Source: Zychaea mexicana
Lineage: Eukaryota > Mucoromycota > Mucoromycetes > Mucorales > Lichtheimiaceae
Length of the DNA: 50,268 bases
Assembly: GCF_025766255.1 (NCBI RefSeq)
Contig: NW_026516869.1
Span: 1 to 50,268 of the forward strand
Direction: 5' to 3'
Part shown: positions 11,576 to 21,498 of the stretch, piece by piece
Position numbering within the stretch: position 1 is the first letter of the stretch
Layout of the letters: every line of letters starts with the position of its first letter
Translations under genes and position numbers: made by a program
Notes under the pieces: generated by a model
The model's database searches: none
What the model saw: the letters and a program-made list of their open reading frames with translations, nothing else
What the model was told of the DNA's origin: nothing

Positions 11576-12059
11576 AGGAGGGACGCGTCGTGCCCTTGAG
11601 AAGCATTGATTTCTTGTGCTTATATATAAGTCTTCTGTTCAAACTTGCTCATAGATCACAGCCAGATTTTAATAAATCGAAGAATTCTGCAGTACAGTGT
11701 AAAATTACTTGATATAGGATATTCTATACTATTTCTACATAGAATATGAGAAAGTTTCATGAATATTTGCCCAGCAAACGTTTATACTATACGTCAAGAA
11801 AAAGTATGTTATCAAGCTGACAGCTGCATTCGGTATAAATCAAAACCATTGAGAGACGAAGGAAATCTATGTGGAGGAAAATTAGAGAAGATATATATTA
11901 TGGTTTATTATTATAAAAGAGAAATACAAAGAGAAAAACCTTTCTATGTAGCGCTGTGAATGTATGAAATATTAAGTATAGTGGAGGCGCTCCTGTACAA
12001 AAACGTGCTGAAGAATCAAACAAGGCAAGTTTTTACTAATACGTCTTCAAAATTTCCTC

Positions 12060-12333
12060 CTTATAGGCACGACACATCCCACCTACATATGTCATCGAAT
12101 TGTCTTCTTACATAATACATACGCGCTGTGCTTCTTACGGGCACGACACCACCCATCTGCTATAATTAACACAAGAGTGTCAGCTATTATGCTGCTCTGT
12201 GTAACATATCATATTTATTATTAGAGCTTGTCATGCCCCGAACATATAAGGAAATAAATTGTCGTGCCTATATCAATTCCCTTCTGTTTATTGTGGTTTG
12301 AACCAAAGCCTTGTTTGAGAAATGGCCAAAGAG
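12060..12333 (+). repeat. Left inverted arm of unit 1, with GGCACGAC motifs
   Basis: The reverse complement of this stretch matches 21499-21769 over its full length with scattered substitutions. It holds four copies of an eight-base motif in both orientations: GGCACGAC at 12066 and 12140, GTCATGCC at 12230 and GTCGTGCC at 12261. The arm ends just after the first ATG of gene H (12322), so it includes H's promoter region. Confidence 0.75.
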
Positions 12334-13392
12334 AAAAGGGAGAAGAAGCCGATGTTTAAATACTAAGACTGCAAAGAGGTTGTGCAGGCGTATAATCACT
12401 AAGGGGATGCTTCACAGTTCCAAGTGACACACAGCGTTATTACAATATGCTGTAAGGAAAGAGCAATTGGGGCAACGGTAACGAAGGGTGATGACGCAAC
12501 TTGAGATGGCGGAAATTGAAACCGCCGCAGCAAGTTACTATTTCGCCAATGGCAACCGGTGGTTGCTACGCGAAGCTCTTGTCAATATTCACCTTTTCTT
12601 CGAGATGCCAGAATCTTTGTCAAGTGACAAAGTCCCAAGTGACAAACCTCTACTGGCCAAAGGTAATAGAAAAAATAAAGTCGTGATTATATATGCAGAA
12701 ATTCTAATACATTTCTCTTTTTGAAAAGCTTTTCGAGAGTACTTTTCCCAAGAAACAGCAAAACCAAGTCTTGCAGGCTTCTATTTGCACGACAAAGACT
12801 TCTTCATTGCAAACACAGGTAGAAGCTCGCCTGTTGAAATATGGAAAAAGGACTTTTGTGATGCTGTTCGAAGAGAAAAAATCTTGGTAAAACTTATCTA
12901 GAGAACGCGTCCCTGATATGTATGTATTATCTTACGGCTAATACATCACTCCTAAAAGAAAAATTTACAGAAGCAACCTGATTGGTCAGAGATCCTACAA
13001 GCACTACTTTGCAACGTGAGTCATAGCCATATCAAACAATAGTTTATAGAAAGAAAAGTGTATCTGATCCATTAACAACATATGCATTACAGAAGGCCGA
13101 TGATAACAATTGCGCCATAACAACAACCAAGCAAAAAGGGAAGGCGCCCGCACGCTCAACGTTATCAGCAGCCATCACAAAAACAACATCATCATCATCA
13201 TTATGTCCATCATCGTCGTCATCTGCATCATCAACAGCCTCAAAACGAACTCATGTCACCTCAGACAGTTCAAAAAGCGATTCATGCCTGCTTACTGAAG
13301 AAGCAAAGAAAGGATTCGAAGATGCATTTAAAAGCATGGAAAACAGTCACAAATGGGTACCTAAAGAAAATACTCAAGGTGAAAAAGTGTAT

Positions 13393-13623
13393 GAACACTG
13401 TTTATGAGGCACTTGTAGACAAGTGTTTGGAATGATTACCATCATTCTAGGGTTATGACTACCGTCATAATGACCAGCTACCCACGTCATCAAAAATCAA
13501 AGATTTTATCTGACCACCCCTAATTATATTAATCATTTTCTATCATTTAAGAATAAAACTTAATAACTAAATATATAAAATAAATTAAAAATGTAAAAAT
13601 TAATAAAGTATTGAACAGCCTGC
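13393..13623 (+). repeat. Direct repeat 1 flanking an inserted ORF in unit 1
   Basis: This about 230-bp segment recurs at 14169-14393 with substitutions and a small deletion. Units 2 and 3 have it once, so unit 1 gained a second copy plus the 545 bp between them. Confidence 0.7.
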
Positions 13624-13645
13624 TTCTAGAAATCAATTTATACAT

Positions 13646-14016
13646 TTAGTCTATTTCTAAAAACTGTTTAACTATTTCATCATATTTATTTTTTCCACAA
13701 TAATTACTCCATTTAACTAAATCTTTAACTTCTTTTATATAAATATAACCTTTTCTTGATACCCATCCTGATAATTCTTCTCTAATAATTCTTCTTCTTT
13801 TTTATTACTTTTTAATGTCATATTAATATGAGATCTTTTTGTTTTTATAGTTTCATCATAATATGGTCCATCATACAATATATCTTTAATTTTTAACTTT
13901 TTAGATTATTTTAAAATATTTTTTTTTATATATTCCATACCTTTTCCCAAACAATCTCTTTTTTTAAAATCAATAGATAAAACAACAGCATAATATTTTT
14001 CATTTTCTTTTTTCAT
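13646..14016 (-). pseudogene. Unrecognised ORF remnant with an AAAATTGA box
   Basis: From an ATG at 14014-14016 the minus strand reads MKKENEKYYAVVLSIDF and then KRDCLGKGMEYIKK. There is one in-frame TAA (next to KNILK), and a frame change occurs after a Lys/Glu run. The rest reads SGWVSRKGYIYIKEVKDLVKW and stops at 13646-13648. It resembles neither the transposase nor the Rep. The AT-rich composition and the box at 14042 show that it belongs to the same element family as A-D. It is absent from units 2 and 3. Confidence 0.4.
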
Positions 14017-14041
14017 CTTATTTTTTACATTAAATTAAAAT

Positions 14042-14049
14042 TCAATTTT
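14042..14049 (-). promoter_or_regulatory. AAAATTGA box upstream of the 13646-14016 ORF
   Basis: On the minus strand TTAAAATTGAATTTTAATTTAATG lies 26 bp before the ATG at 14016. The palindromic box matches the family consensus, but no clear TATA-like stretch follows. Confidence 0.45.
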
Positions 14050-14168
14050 AATAACTATGTAAAAAAAGTATCAAAATTTTTAAAAAAAATTCTCTATAGA
14101 ACAAAGGACCTAAAGTTCCTTTAGTGTAGGATAGAATGTATCAAATTTTGTTACAAAATTCTCTACAA

Positions 14169-14393
14169 GAACACTGTTTATGAGGTAGACAAGTGTTTAA
14201 TATGATTACCATCATTCTAGGGTTATGACTACTGCTATAATGACCAGCTACCCACATCATCAAAAATCAAAGATTTTATCTGACCACCCCTAATTATATT
14301 GATCATTTTTTATCATTTAAAAATAAAACTTAATAACTAAATATATAAAATAAATTAAAAATAAAAAAATTAATAAAGTAGTGAACAGCCTGC
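14169..14393 (+). repeat. Direct repeat 2 flanking an inserted ORF in unit 1
   Basis: Second copy of the 13393-13623 segment. It is immediately followed by the continuation of gene H (GGAAGATATCATGTATCAGC), as in units 2 and 3. Confidence 0.7.
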
Positions 14394-15051
14394 TATGTGG
14401 AAGATATCATGTATCAGCGTGGTCTCGATTTCAAATATGAACAGTAAGTCTGTATTTTTAGGGTTACAGAATTGTCTGAGTTTTATGCTAACTCTACTGT
14501 TACTTTTGTAGCGCCGTGCATTCGTTTATCTTAGATCCAGCCGACGATTATTAGGATGGAATCTTTTCTTCAGATGAGATTACGGATTTATATCGCTCCG
14601 GTGATATCTCGCTTCCTGCCCTCCCTGAATCAAGTCACAATATATTTGATGCATGCCAAGAAGCAGTGGCTGGGATCATTGGTGATGACAACGACGACGA
14701 CGAAAACCACAAGAATGCTGTAGAAAAAAACGGAAAGATCATTGATGCTTTATGGGAAACTGTTGCATACATGGGACCTTACAATCCTCGTACAAGCTAC
14801 AATGAAGACTGGATACAATGCAGCATCCTTGACTACCTTCATTTATACTGACTTCACAAAATCAATGAAATCACAAGCAATGGTTCAGAAATGGACTATG
14901 TGATTAGATTTCGGAGCAATTTGGATAGGCGTCCTGCTATTAGTTGTCTAACTAATTATAATCTACTAGCTGTAATATAGATAATAAAATTGCTATAGTC
15001 AGTATAACCATCAGTAGCCGAATCAATTATTGATTTACAATAAAAATAATA

Positions 15052-15059
15052 AAAATTGA
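15052..15059 (+). promoter_or_regulatory. AAAATTGA box upstream of D1 transposase
   Basis: AATAAAAATTGAATTTTTTT followed by ATTTATATT; the ATG at 15136 is about 77 bp downstream. Identical in copy 2. Confidence 0.5.
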
Positions 15060-15135
15060 ATTTTTTTATTTATATTGGTAGCCTCCCATGAGAAAAAAAA
15101 GAGCGATTGTTTAAAGCACATAACAACAAATAAAA

Positions 15136-16620
15136 ATGAACACAACACAACACACTGAACAACTCGATATTGAAATTAAGAATTTAATTAATAATAAATG
15201 GACTTTTCTTAATAAATCTTGGCCTGAAATGCAACATAGATTTAATCATAAAACAGCTATTAAAGATATGAAGAATAATACAATAAATGATATAAAGGAT
15301 GTACTACTTAATAGATTTGGATTTATACCTGAATTTTATTTTCTTACTGTTTTATATGGAAATATTAAATATCCAGGGCTATACCGCGAGATTGAAAAAG
15401 GACTTGCATTATTATATCATATGGTATCAGGTGTATCAGGAAAGGATATGCATACTGTTATGCCATATGCAACATTTTATGATTTATATAAGCGGTTCTG
15501 GATTACTAACTATAATGAATTGAATAAAAAGGTAAAATAAGATCTAGATGGTATGTTCTCATCACCACATATTTGCATTCTATCAGCAATAATAAACAAT
15601 CTAGATGGTTTTAAGAATGTTACACTATTTATTGATGGACATGATAGTAAAATAAAGTATTATAAACCAAATGAGTCACATTCACAATTATATTCATATA
15701 AATTAAAAGGGCCAGCTGTACGTACATAAGTTATACAGGATATGAATGAAATAATTACACATGTTTCAGTATCTGAAAAATGTGCTATCAGAAATGATGG
15801 TACTATGTTTATTAATATGAAACTATATAAAAAAATAAGTGAGGCAGATTGTTTAGGAATGGATGGTGGATATAACTTATTTATACAAAAGTTCAAAGAT
15901 AATGCGACAGATGCTAGATATAGTTTTTATGATCGTAATTTTTTACATCCCATAAGAAAAGAACCAGGACAAAAGTTAACAATCAATGAGACATACTTTA
16001 ATAACAAGTTTGGATCATTTCGTTCAGCAATAGAAGCACAGTTTTCTATGTTAGGCTCTAAATTTGAACGATTTAATAATAATCGTGCAGCATTGCAAAT
16101 AACTGATATAAGATATTATAATATTCAGTTTCGTGTTGCTTATATTCTTACTAATATATGGCGATTTGTAAATAAGTATAATATAGAGGTACAACCACAT
16201 CATACATTATGGTATGGAAAAGATTTTGAATTCCCAAGTAAGAAAAACAAACTTGACTTAGTATTTTCAAATGAGCAAAAAGTAAATACTGAATATAACG
16301 AAATGGTTGACATGCAGCAGAAAGTTCTACAGCTTAACATTAATCAATCAATAGATATGGCTATAGATAGTGAGGACGAAACTGAAAATAATACATCTAA
16401 ACGCAAGAGAAAAAATCAAAGAGAACAGAGAAATATAGAATATAGTAATTCATATGAAATTGAGAAGATTGTAGGACATGTGTATACTGATAATAAGTAC
16501 ATATTTGAGGTTAAGTGGGTTGGATATAGTGTAAAGGATAATAGTTGGTTAACAGTTGATAAGTTTAATTCCCAGGAAATGCTACATGAATATATGGCCA
16601 CACATGGTATTCAGCTCTAA
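15136..16620 (+). pseudogene. DDE transposase with C-terminal chromodomain, element D copy 1
   Basis: The frame runs 494 codons from the ATG to TAA with no indel. Catalytic residues by comparison with copy 2 are Asp167 (LFIDGHD), Asp243 (GMDGGY) and Glu300 (SAIEAQF), in the order and context of PIF/Harbinger-like (DDE_Tnp_4) transposases. An acidic Asp/Glu linker and a Lys/Arg patch precede a chromodomain at about residues 439-489 (SYEIEKIV, FEVKWVGY, NSWLTVDKF). Two TAA codons interrupt it, at 15538-15540 and 15727-15729; copy 2 has CAA at both. Copy 1 in turn has CAG where copy 2 is stopped (16039). The two copies therefore broke independently, which means the gene was intact at the time of duplication. 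Confidence 0.8.
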
Positions 16621-17222
16621 ATTAATTTCTTACTTATTTGCTTATTAAAAAATCTCATATTGAAACTGACCGTATCAACCTTTCGTTTACTTACCCAATT
16701 ATATTTATGTTTTATGCATTCATTAGTTATACTTGTACTTATATTAGTATCTGTTGATTTATTTTTGACATCAGTTTCTTTTGTTATATTTATATCATCT
16801 ATTATAGCCTGTTTTATATCCTTATGCTTTTTAAAATATTCTTTTGGCTATATTTCTTCTACTATTTGCTTGTTTCTCCGTTTATTTCTATTGTATCTTT
16901 TTTTCTTTTTACGTTTTGGTATATTATTTGGTATGTTGCAGTCACTGCTTTTCTCTGATTCAGGTGCACTTACATCTATGTATTTATATTTCTCTATATC
17001 TTCTGGTAGGTTTTCCCAATCAGTAGTATCATTTATAACATCATCACATTTTATATCATTAAACACATTTTCCCAATGCCTATAATCTGCTGATGGTGGT
17101 ACCTTTACAGTTGACCATCCTCTGTTTGTTTGTTGAGGTGGTTCATATTGATTGTTATTTTGTATATTATTATTATTATATTTTTCCTCTTGTGTTTTCA
17201 TATATTTATCTGAATCAGCCAA
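16617..17222 (-). pseudogene. Basic low-complexity ORF of element D, copy 1
   Basis: A minus-strand ORF of roughly 200 codons with no family that I recognise. The N-terminal part is Asn/Gln-rich (YEPPQQTNRGWSTVKVPP), the middle is acidic, followed by a Lys/Arg cluster (PKRKKKKRYNRNKRR) that looks like a nuclear localisation or nucleic-acid-binding tract, and a C-terminal part with RKVDTVSFNMRFF. A TAG at 16848-16850 interrupts it; copy 2 has CAG there (Gln). The first ATG is at YMKTQ, so the true start is unclear. It lies head-to-tail downstream of Rep, in a different frame, and could be its C-terminal extension joined by an intron or frameshift, or a separate (capsid-like or accessory) protein; the sequence does not decide. 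Confidence 0.5.
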
Positions 17223-17357
17223 TTCTTGTAAAATCTTCTACGGAGGATGTTTATTAGTTGAAGTTTTTCATCTAAACTAAGGTCAACAAAATATTTAAGA
17301 CTCACAAAAATTCCTCATGTTTACAAAATTATTATATTTTTAAAATTGAATATAAAA

Positions 17358-17365
17358 AAAATTGA
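17358..17365 (+). promoter_or_regulatory. AAAATTGA boxes upstream of element C transposase
   Basis: Two boxes occur 16 bp apart, at 17342-17349 and 17358-17365, followed by AAATATAAAAATATAT and the former start codon at 17395. Confidence 0.5.
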
Positions 17366-17394
17366 ATTTTAATTAAATATAAAAATATATTACA

Positions 17395-18942
17395 ATAGAT
17401 AACCAACAAATAGATGAAAAGATTAATAATGAAGTTAACAAAATTATTGTTAATAAGTAGGAACTTTTGGAATATAACTGGCCAATTGTTAATTATAATT
17501 ACAAGCATCGTACAGAATTAAAACATATTAAAGGTATTGATGATATTAAAAAGATTTTAGTAGATAAACTTGGTTATATAGCTGTTTTTTTCTTTTAGGT
17601 TGTTTTATATACTAGCTGTGAATATCCTGGCCCTTATTTTGAAGTTGAAAAAGGTTTATTTTTATTATATCATTTAGTTTCTAGTGTTTCTGGTATTGAA
17701 ATTAATAAGTTTATCCCGCAAACATCATTTCACAAATACTATAAAAAGTTTTGGATGGATGAAAATAACTATAAAAGGTTAAATAAAATTGTTAATGATT
17801 CTATGGAGAATATGTTTTCTTCTTTAACTTTAAGAATTTTATCTTCTTATAAATATAATCCGCCACTTTTTAAACACATAACTTTTATAATAGATGGTTA
17901 TGATTCAAGAATTAACTATGTTAATACTAATATAAAACATGAAAGATTATGGTCATATAAATTTAAAAAAAATGGAGTTCATACACAAATTGTTAGTGAT
18001 ATTAACGATATGATTTTATATACTTCCAAAAGCGATTATTGTTCTGATAGTTCTGAAGGAAGTATGTTTTTGAACATGAAATTATATAAAAAAATATCTA
18101 AACAAGATGTATTAGCAACAGATGGTGGTTATACTTTATTTGTTAATCAGCTTATAGAACTTGGTACGGAAAAAGGATATGATTTATCTTTAAATAATTT
18201 TGTTTATCCTATATGCAAAGAAAAGAATGTAGATTTAAAAGCAGAAGAAAGGCATTATAATGATGTTTTTGGTAGCTTCCGTTCAAAAATAGAAGACTAA
18301 TTTGCTGCAATAGGTAATAAATTTTATAGATTTAATAATAATAAATCTATTGTTAAGATGGACAACATAAAGTTTTATAATCTTCAATTTTGTGTTGCTT
18401 GTTTATTGAAAAATATAAAAATATTTAGTGAAAAGTTTAATATTAATATACAAGTACATCATAAATTGTGGGAATCAGATAATTTTGAATTTCCATACGA
18501 AGCTAAATTAATAGATTTAGTTATTAGCAATACATCTGAGGCAAAAAATAAATTAGATGAAATGGTTAAATTATAGGAACAGTTTTTAAATAATTTAAGT
18601 ATAGATAATACTGATATGATTATTGATAATGAATACATCGATGAAAATGATAAAGATGTTTCCAGCGAAGAAGATGTACCTAAGTTCAATGAGAAAAAAA
18701 GAAAAAGAAAAGGTAAAGGCAAAGGAACATTAATAGATATAAATAAAATTAGAAATAATTCAACTTCTAATATTTCTTATGAAATAGAATCCATAATAAA
18801 TCATAAATTTGAAAATGACTCCTATATATTCCTAATTAAATGGAAAGGTTATAATGAATCCCAAAATAGCTGGATATCAATGAAAGATTTTAATGAAACC
18901 GATATGTTAAATAACTATATGGAAGTTAATAAATTAACTTAG
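17395..18942 (+). pseudogene. DDE transposase with C-terminal chromodomain, element C
   Basis: One frame of 516 codons runs from 17395 to the TAG at 18940 with no indel. Only point changes break it: ATG to ATA at the start (17395), TAG at 17458 (Trp in relatives), TAG at 17596 (Leu in relatives), TAA at 18298 (Gln) and TAG at 18574 (Gln). The DDE residues are present: FIIDGYDSR, ATDGGYTLF, and the Glu of KIED just before the TAA. The chromodomain has SYEIESII, FLIKWKGY and NSWISMKDF. Four of the five lesions are explained by C-to-T at CpA on one strand or the other; the Leu (TTG) to TAG change is not. Confidence 0.78.
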
Positions 18943-19042
18943 ATAACTCGATACTCTACCCTTCCTAATAAAATATCATAGTTATTTTATTTTATGTAAG
19001 ATATATTATTTGAGTGTGTATAGTGGATAACGTCGGTTCCTA

Positions 19043-19574
19043 TTATTGTAATAATCTTTTAAGTACATTTGCTAGGTTAAAACTTCCACTGTTGCATATA
19101 TATATTTTTCTAGATTTTCTTTTTTTTATTCTTTTGTTATTAGTTTTATGTATAAAATCACCATCATTAACAATTATGCATGGTAAATTAGGATTTTCCA
19201 TTTTTTTTGTAGATTTTTTATTTTTTTTCTTTGGAACATGAAGTTTACTATGTATAGTACAAAGGTAATCAGGTTTAGGTTTATCTCCATTAAGATTAGT
19301 ATTAATTTTTCTGTGACACATATGGCCATTTTTCTTACCTCTTTTATGTATGTAAGTGCACACATTATCGCTTGTATTAATATACCAAAAATAATTATCT
19401 TTAACTTTATTAATTTCTTCATTAATTTTTTTTTATAATCATCTTCTTACTTTCAATATCTTTAACTAACATTTCATCTTCAAAATAATTATGCATAACT
19501 TGCTCCATTAAATCTTTAATAGAACAAATCATACTATTCTTATTAATAAGAAGTTCAGTATTTAATATAACCAT
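19043..19574 (-). pseudogene. Cys/His (zinc-binding-like) protein gene of element C
   Basis: The minus strand has an ATG at 19572-19574 (MVILNTELLINKN), an A-run frameshift near 19430, and then a clean frame to 19043. The core C-T-Y-I-H-KRGKKNG-H-M-C-H-R-K-I, then DYLC and HSKLHVPK gives five likely zinc ligands. A Lys-rich region and a short hydrophobic/Asn C-terminus (CNSGSFNLANVL) follow. This is the best preserved of the three relatives (A, B, C). It is about 175 residues with the frameshift ignored. It probably works with the neighbouring transposase, as the second gene of Harbinger-type elements does, but the fold is different and this role is inferred. Confidence 0.6.
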
Positions 19575-19630
19575 TTGAATTTTTTATACTAAGTAATATT
19601 GGAGGTATTTATTTTTATATTAAAAAAAAT

Positions 19631-19638
19631 TCAGTTTT
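19631..19638 (-). promoter_or_regulatory. AAAACTGA box upstream of element C Cys/His gene
   Basis: On the minus strand AAAAAAACTGAATTTTTTTT is followed by AATATAAAAATAA; one mismatch from AAAATTGA. The ATG at 19574 is about 57 bp downstream. Confidence 0.45.
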
Positions 19639-19745
19639 TTTTTTAAATAAAATTTAACAGTATGCACGATTTCAAACTCCGAGAGTAAAAAAAAAAGTCA
19701 GTTAAGAAAAAATTTAAAGAAAATTTATTAACATCGTGTTAATGT

Positions 19746-20958
19746 TTATTCCTCTACTGTTTTATCCATAGGTTTATACTTTTTAACACCATCTTGGCCA
19801 CTATTAATTGCATATCGGATAAACGTATGCTGGTCTTGGTATTCATTTCCATACTCATTTTTATATAAGTCCTCGTATATATCCATATTTTCATAATACA
19901 TGAACTTATCTTCATAATCTTTAACATTCATTGTATATGGATTCCATATGATATGACCTTTGCGATTCTTATCAATATAAATTATATATAAACGGTTAAG
20001 TGTTGGCTCTAACTCATATACTAATTTATTTTTATAAAGCATATGGGGCATATAATTACTATTTAATAGTATTGGCATATTCTTTTTTTTTTGTAATTGA
20101 TTTGGTAAATTTGCCATTAAGTTTTAGTCGTGTTCCTTCTAACATTTGGTTTAAAAATGTTAGTTTGAAATCAGAACCAGTTTCCTCATTATACATAAAG
20201 TCATAATCATCATCTTTATAATCTGACCAATCATTGTCTTTACTCATTAGATATGCCCTGTGTCCACCTTGTTCTAACATATCAATGTTATATGTTTTTC
20301 CAACATTTGATGGACCAACAATCCAGTATTGTGGTATTTTGTTTTTACTGCTAAACATAGTTTCAATACCAAATATAGACCACATATACAAATCATTTCT
20401 AGGAGTATTTTCCATGTCAGCATCATGAAAATAGCTATTAAGATTAGACTTTACTGTATCATATTTCCATAGTAATTCTGGATATATTTCTATTGCCTTT
20501 CTCATAGTAAGCTGCTTGTTAATTAATTGATAGCTAAGTAATTGTTGATGCATTTTTCTAGTTTTAATTTCGTAGTTTGGGTCTATATTATAAGCAATAT
20601 AATTATTTCCTTTAATGCAGTAACTGATAGATTTTTGTGGATTACCACCTGGTTTAATACTTGGAGTGATACCATCAATAGTGAAAAACTTACGTGCAGT
20701 TTTAGTATCAAATCGTTCATCTGATTGTATCCATATATGCATATGTTTTTCACCTGTTTCAGGTGCAATTTCATCACATGCAATTGCCTTTTCAATTTTA
20801 TAACCAATACAGTCATGTTTAGTAAACCATTCTAATATCTGTTCTTTTGTTAAATGGAAATTTTTACAAATATATGTGAACAAGCCCTTAGTGTTTTGAA
20901 AGCGGAATTCTTTCTCACCCTGTGAGGTAGCTGCACTAGAAGCGTTATCATTTAACAT
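19746..20958 (-). pseudogene. CRESS-type Rep (HUH endonuclease + SF3 helicase), element D copy 1
   Basis: A rolling-circle replication initiator of the kind encoded by circular Rep-encoding single-stranded DNA replicons. Visible in order: motif I LFTYICKNF (26-34), HUH motif II KHMHIWIQ (71-78), motif III YCIKG with Tyr113 and Lys116, Walker A GPSNVGKT (215-222), Walker B-like YDFMYNEE (252-259), and an SF3 motif C-like LLNSNYMP in the next frame. All catalytic positions are present. A T-run (minus-strand A-run) near 20091-20100 is one base longer than in copy 2, which shifts the frame; the C-terminal 120 residues follow in the other frame (19746-20117). The normal 3' end is cut by element C at 19752. 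The whole set lies on the strand opposite to the transposase. Confidence 0.8.
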
Positions 20959-20985
20959 TACATCAGAAAATTGAGGATTTGAGGA

Positions 20986-21246
20986 TTAAAGGAATCTCAT
21001 ATATGCTCGAATTCTTCCAATGCTTTTATTGCGTGCTTCATCCTTAGTTTTTTTATCTACTTTAGCCTGTTTAAGGTCTTTTTCGAGTTCTGACCTCAGT
21101 TGTGTGACAAGAGGGTCATAATCAATATGCTAATGGTTTTCAGCAAGGTGTTTTGCTCTTTCGATTAAGAGCGTCAATGTAATTCCTAAAATAGGAACAA
21201 ATTCAGCTATAATGGCTAAGAACGCAAGAAGGTTGAGTTGGTTCAT
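20986..21246 (-). CDS. Small membrane-protein ORF in frame with Rep, element D copy 1
   Basis: From the ATG at 21244-21246 the frame has a hydrophobic segment (LLAFLAIIAEFVPILGITLT, about residues 5-24), then a charged helix-like stretch (LRSELEKDLKQAK, KKTKDEARNKSIGR). It ends with TAA at 20986-20988. A TAG at codon 39 (21130-21132) interrupts it in both copies of element D. The frame continues without another stop for nine codons into the Rep start at 20958, so this ORF and Rep form one reading frame broken only by the TAG and the TAA. It may be a lost N-terminal extension of Rep, or a separate small membrane protein. I do not recognise a family. Confidence 0.45.
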
Positions 21247-21334
21247 GTCGATTGTTGAAAGAATAAAGATAAAAAATATAACAAATATATGTTGCTTTAT
21301 ATTCTGTGGTTTTATTTTTATATTAAAAAAAAAT

Positions 21335-21342
21335 TCAATTTT
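21335..21342 (-). promoter_or_regulatory. AAAATTGA box upstream of the D1 membrane ORF and Rep
   Basis: On the minus strand AAAAATTGAATTTTTTTTT is followed by AATATAAAAATAAAACC. The ATG at 21246 is about 89 bp downstream. It would serve the small ORF and Rep together. Confidence 0.5.
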
Positions 21343-21498
21343 TATTTTTTTCAAAAATTTAAATGTATGCATGCCAAGACATTCGTGCATGAATTATTTC
21401 AATAAAAATTAATTTGGCTATCCTGATATATCTTAGCTAATAAGCCAGCTAGGGTTACTAGATCGCATTAAAATCAACATAACCATAGCTGGTCTCCT

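Larger units (their letters stand above)
12322..14937 (+). pseudogene. Host-type gene H, 5' part, unit 1 (broken, truncated by element D)
   Basis: This is a multi-exon gene of unknown function. Recognisable coding pieces are MAKEKREKKPMFKY at the start, EMAEIETAAASYYFANGNRW (from 12503), an exon with AGFYLHDKDFFIANTGRS, a Ser/Thr-rich low-complexity exon (13094-13410), and after 14400 the acidic piece IIGDDNDDDEN followed by VAYMGPYNPRTSYNEDW. GT-AG introns fit at about 12663-12728 and 14444-14512. In-frame stops include TAA/TAG/TGA that would be Gln or Arg with one C-to-T change reversed; unit 2 keeps CGA at one site (22674) where unit 1 has TGA in one frame. The gene is cut at 14937, where element D begins; unit 3 shows how it continues. 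Confidence 0.5.
17242..19752. mobile_element. Element C (2511 bp), inserted between Rep and the basic ORF of D1
   Basis: Copy 2 of element D reads straight through this point (AATCTTCTACTGTTTTATCC, 30028-30047), whereas here 2.5 kb intervene. TCTAC occurs on both sides (17237-17241 and 19753-19757), which fits a 5-bp target duplication. The ends read GGAGGATGTTTATTAG and AATGTTTATTCC, with at most three matching terminal bases, so classical terminal inverted repeats are not evident. Inside are a transposase gene (plus) and a Cys/His gene (minus), the same as in A and B. Confidence 0.75.
14938..21498. mobile_element. Element D, copy 1: DDE-chromodomain plus Rep (4.05 kb without C)
   Basis: The block between the gene H breakpoint at 14937 and the right inverted arm at 21499 matches 24329-31766 throughout, apart from later insertions. 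It carries four genes: transposase (15136-16620, plus), a basic ORF (16617-17222, minus), Rep (to 20958, minus) and a small membrane-protein ORF (20986-21246, minus). Boxes AAAATTGA face inward at both ends. Without element C and its duplicated 5 bp it measures about 4.05 kb, like copy 2 without its Tc1/mariner insert. No convincing terminal repeat outside the boxes was found. Confidence 0.65.

Noticed and set aside
11759..11959. 66-codon ORF in spacer Q present in all three units
   Set aside because: The units are nearly identical at the DNA level, so conservation of the ORF means nothing; it has no motif, and the few differences are not biased to silent positions.
14938..15000. Terminal inverted repeats for element D outside the AAAATTGA boxes
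   Set aside because: The left end (GGCGTCCTGCTATTAG) and the complement of the right end (GGAGACCAGCTATGG) share only short words such as CTAGCTG; I could not support real termini or a target duplication.
19593..19601. CAATATTAC on the minus strand resembles the nonanucleotide origin of CRESS replicons (NANTATTAC)
   Set aside because: It lies in element C, which has no Rep, and the flanks give at most a four-base stem. I did not find such a nonamer on a stem-loop within element D.
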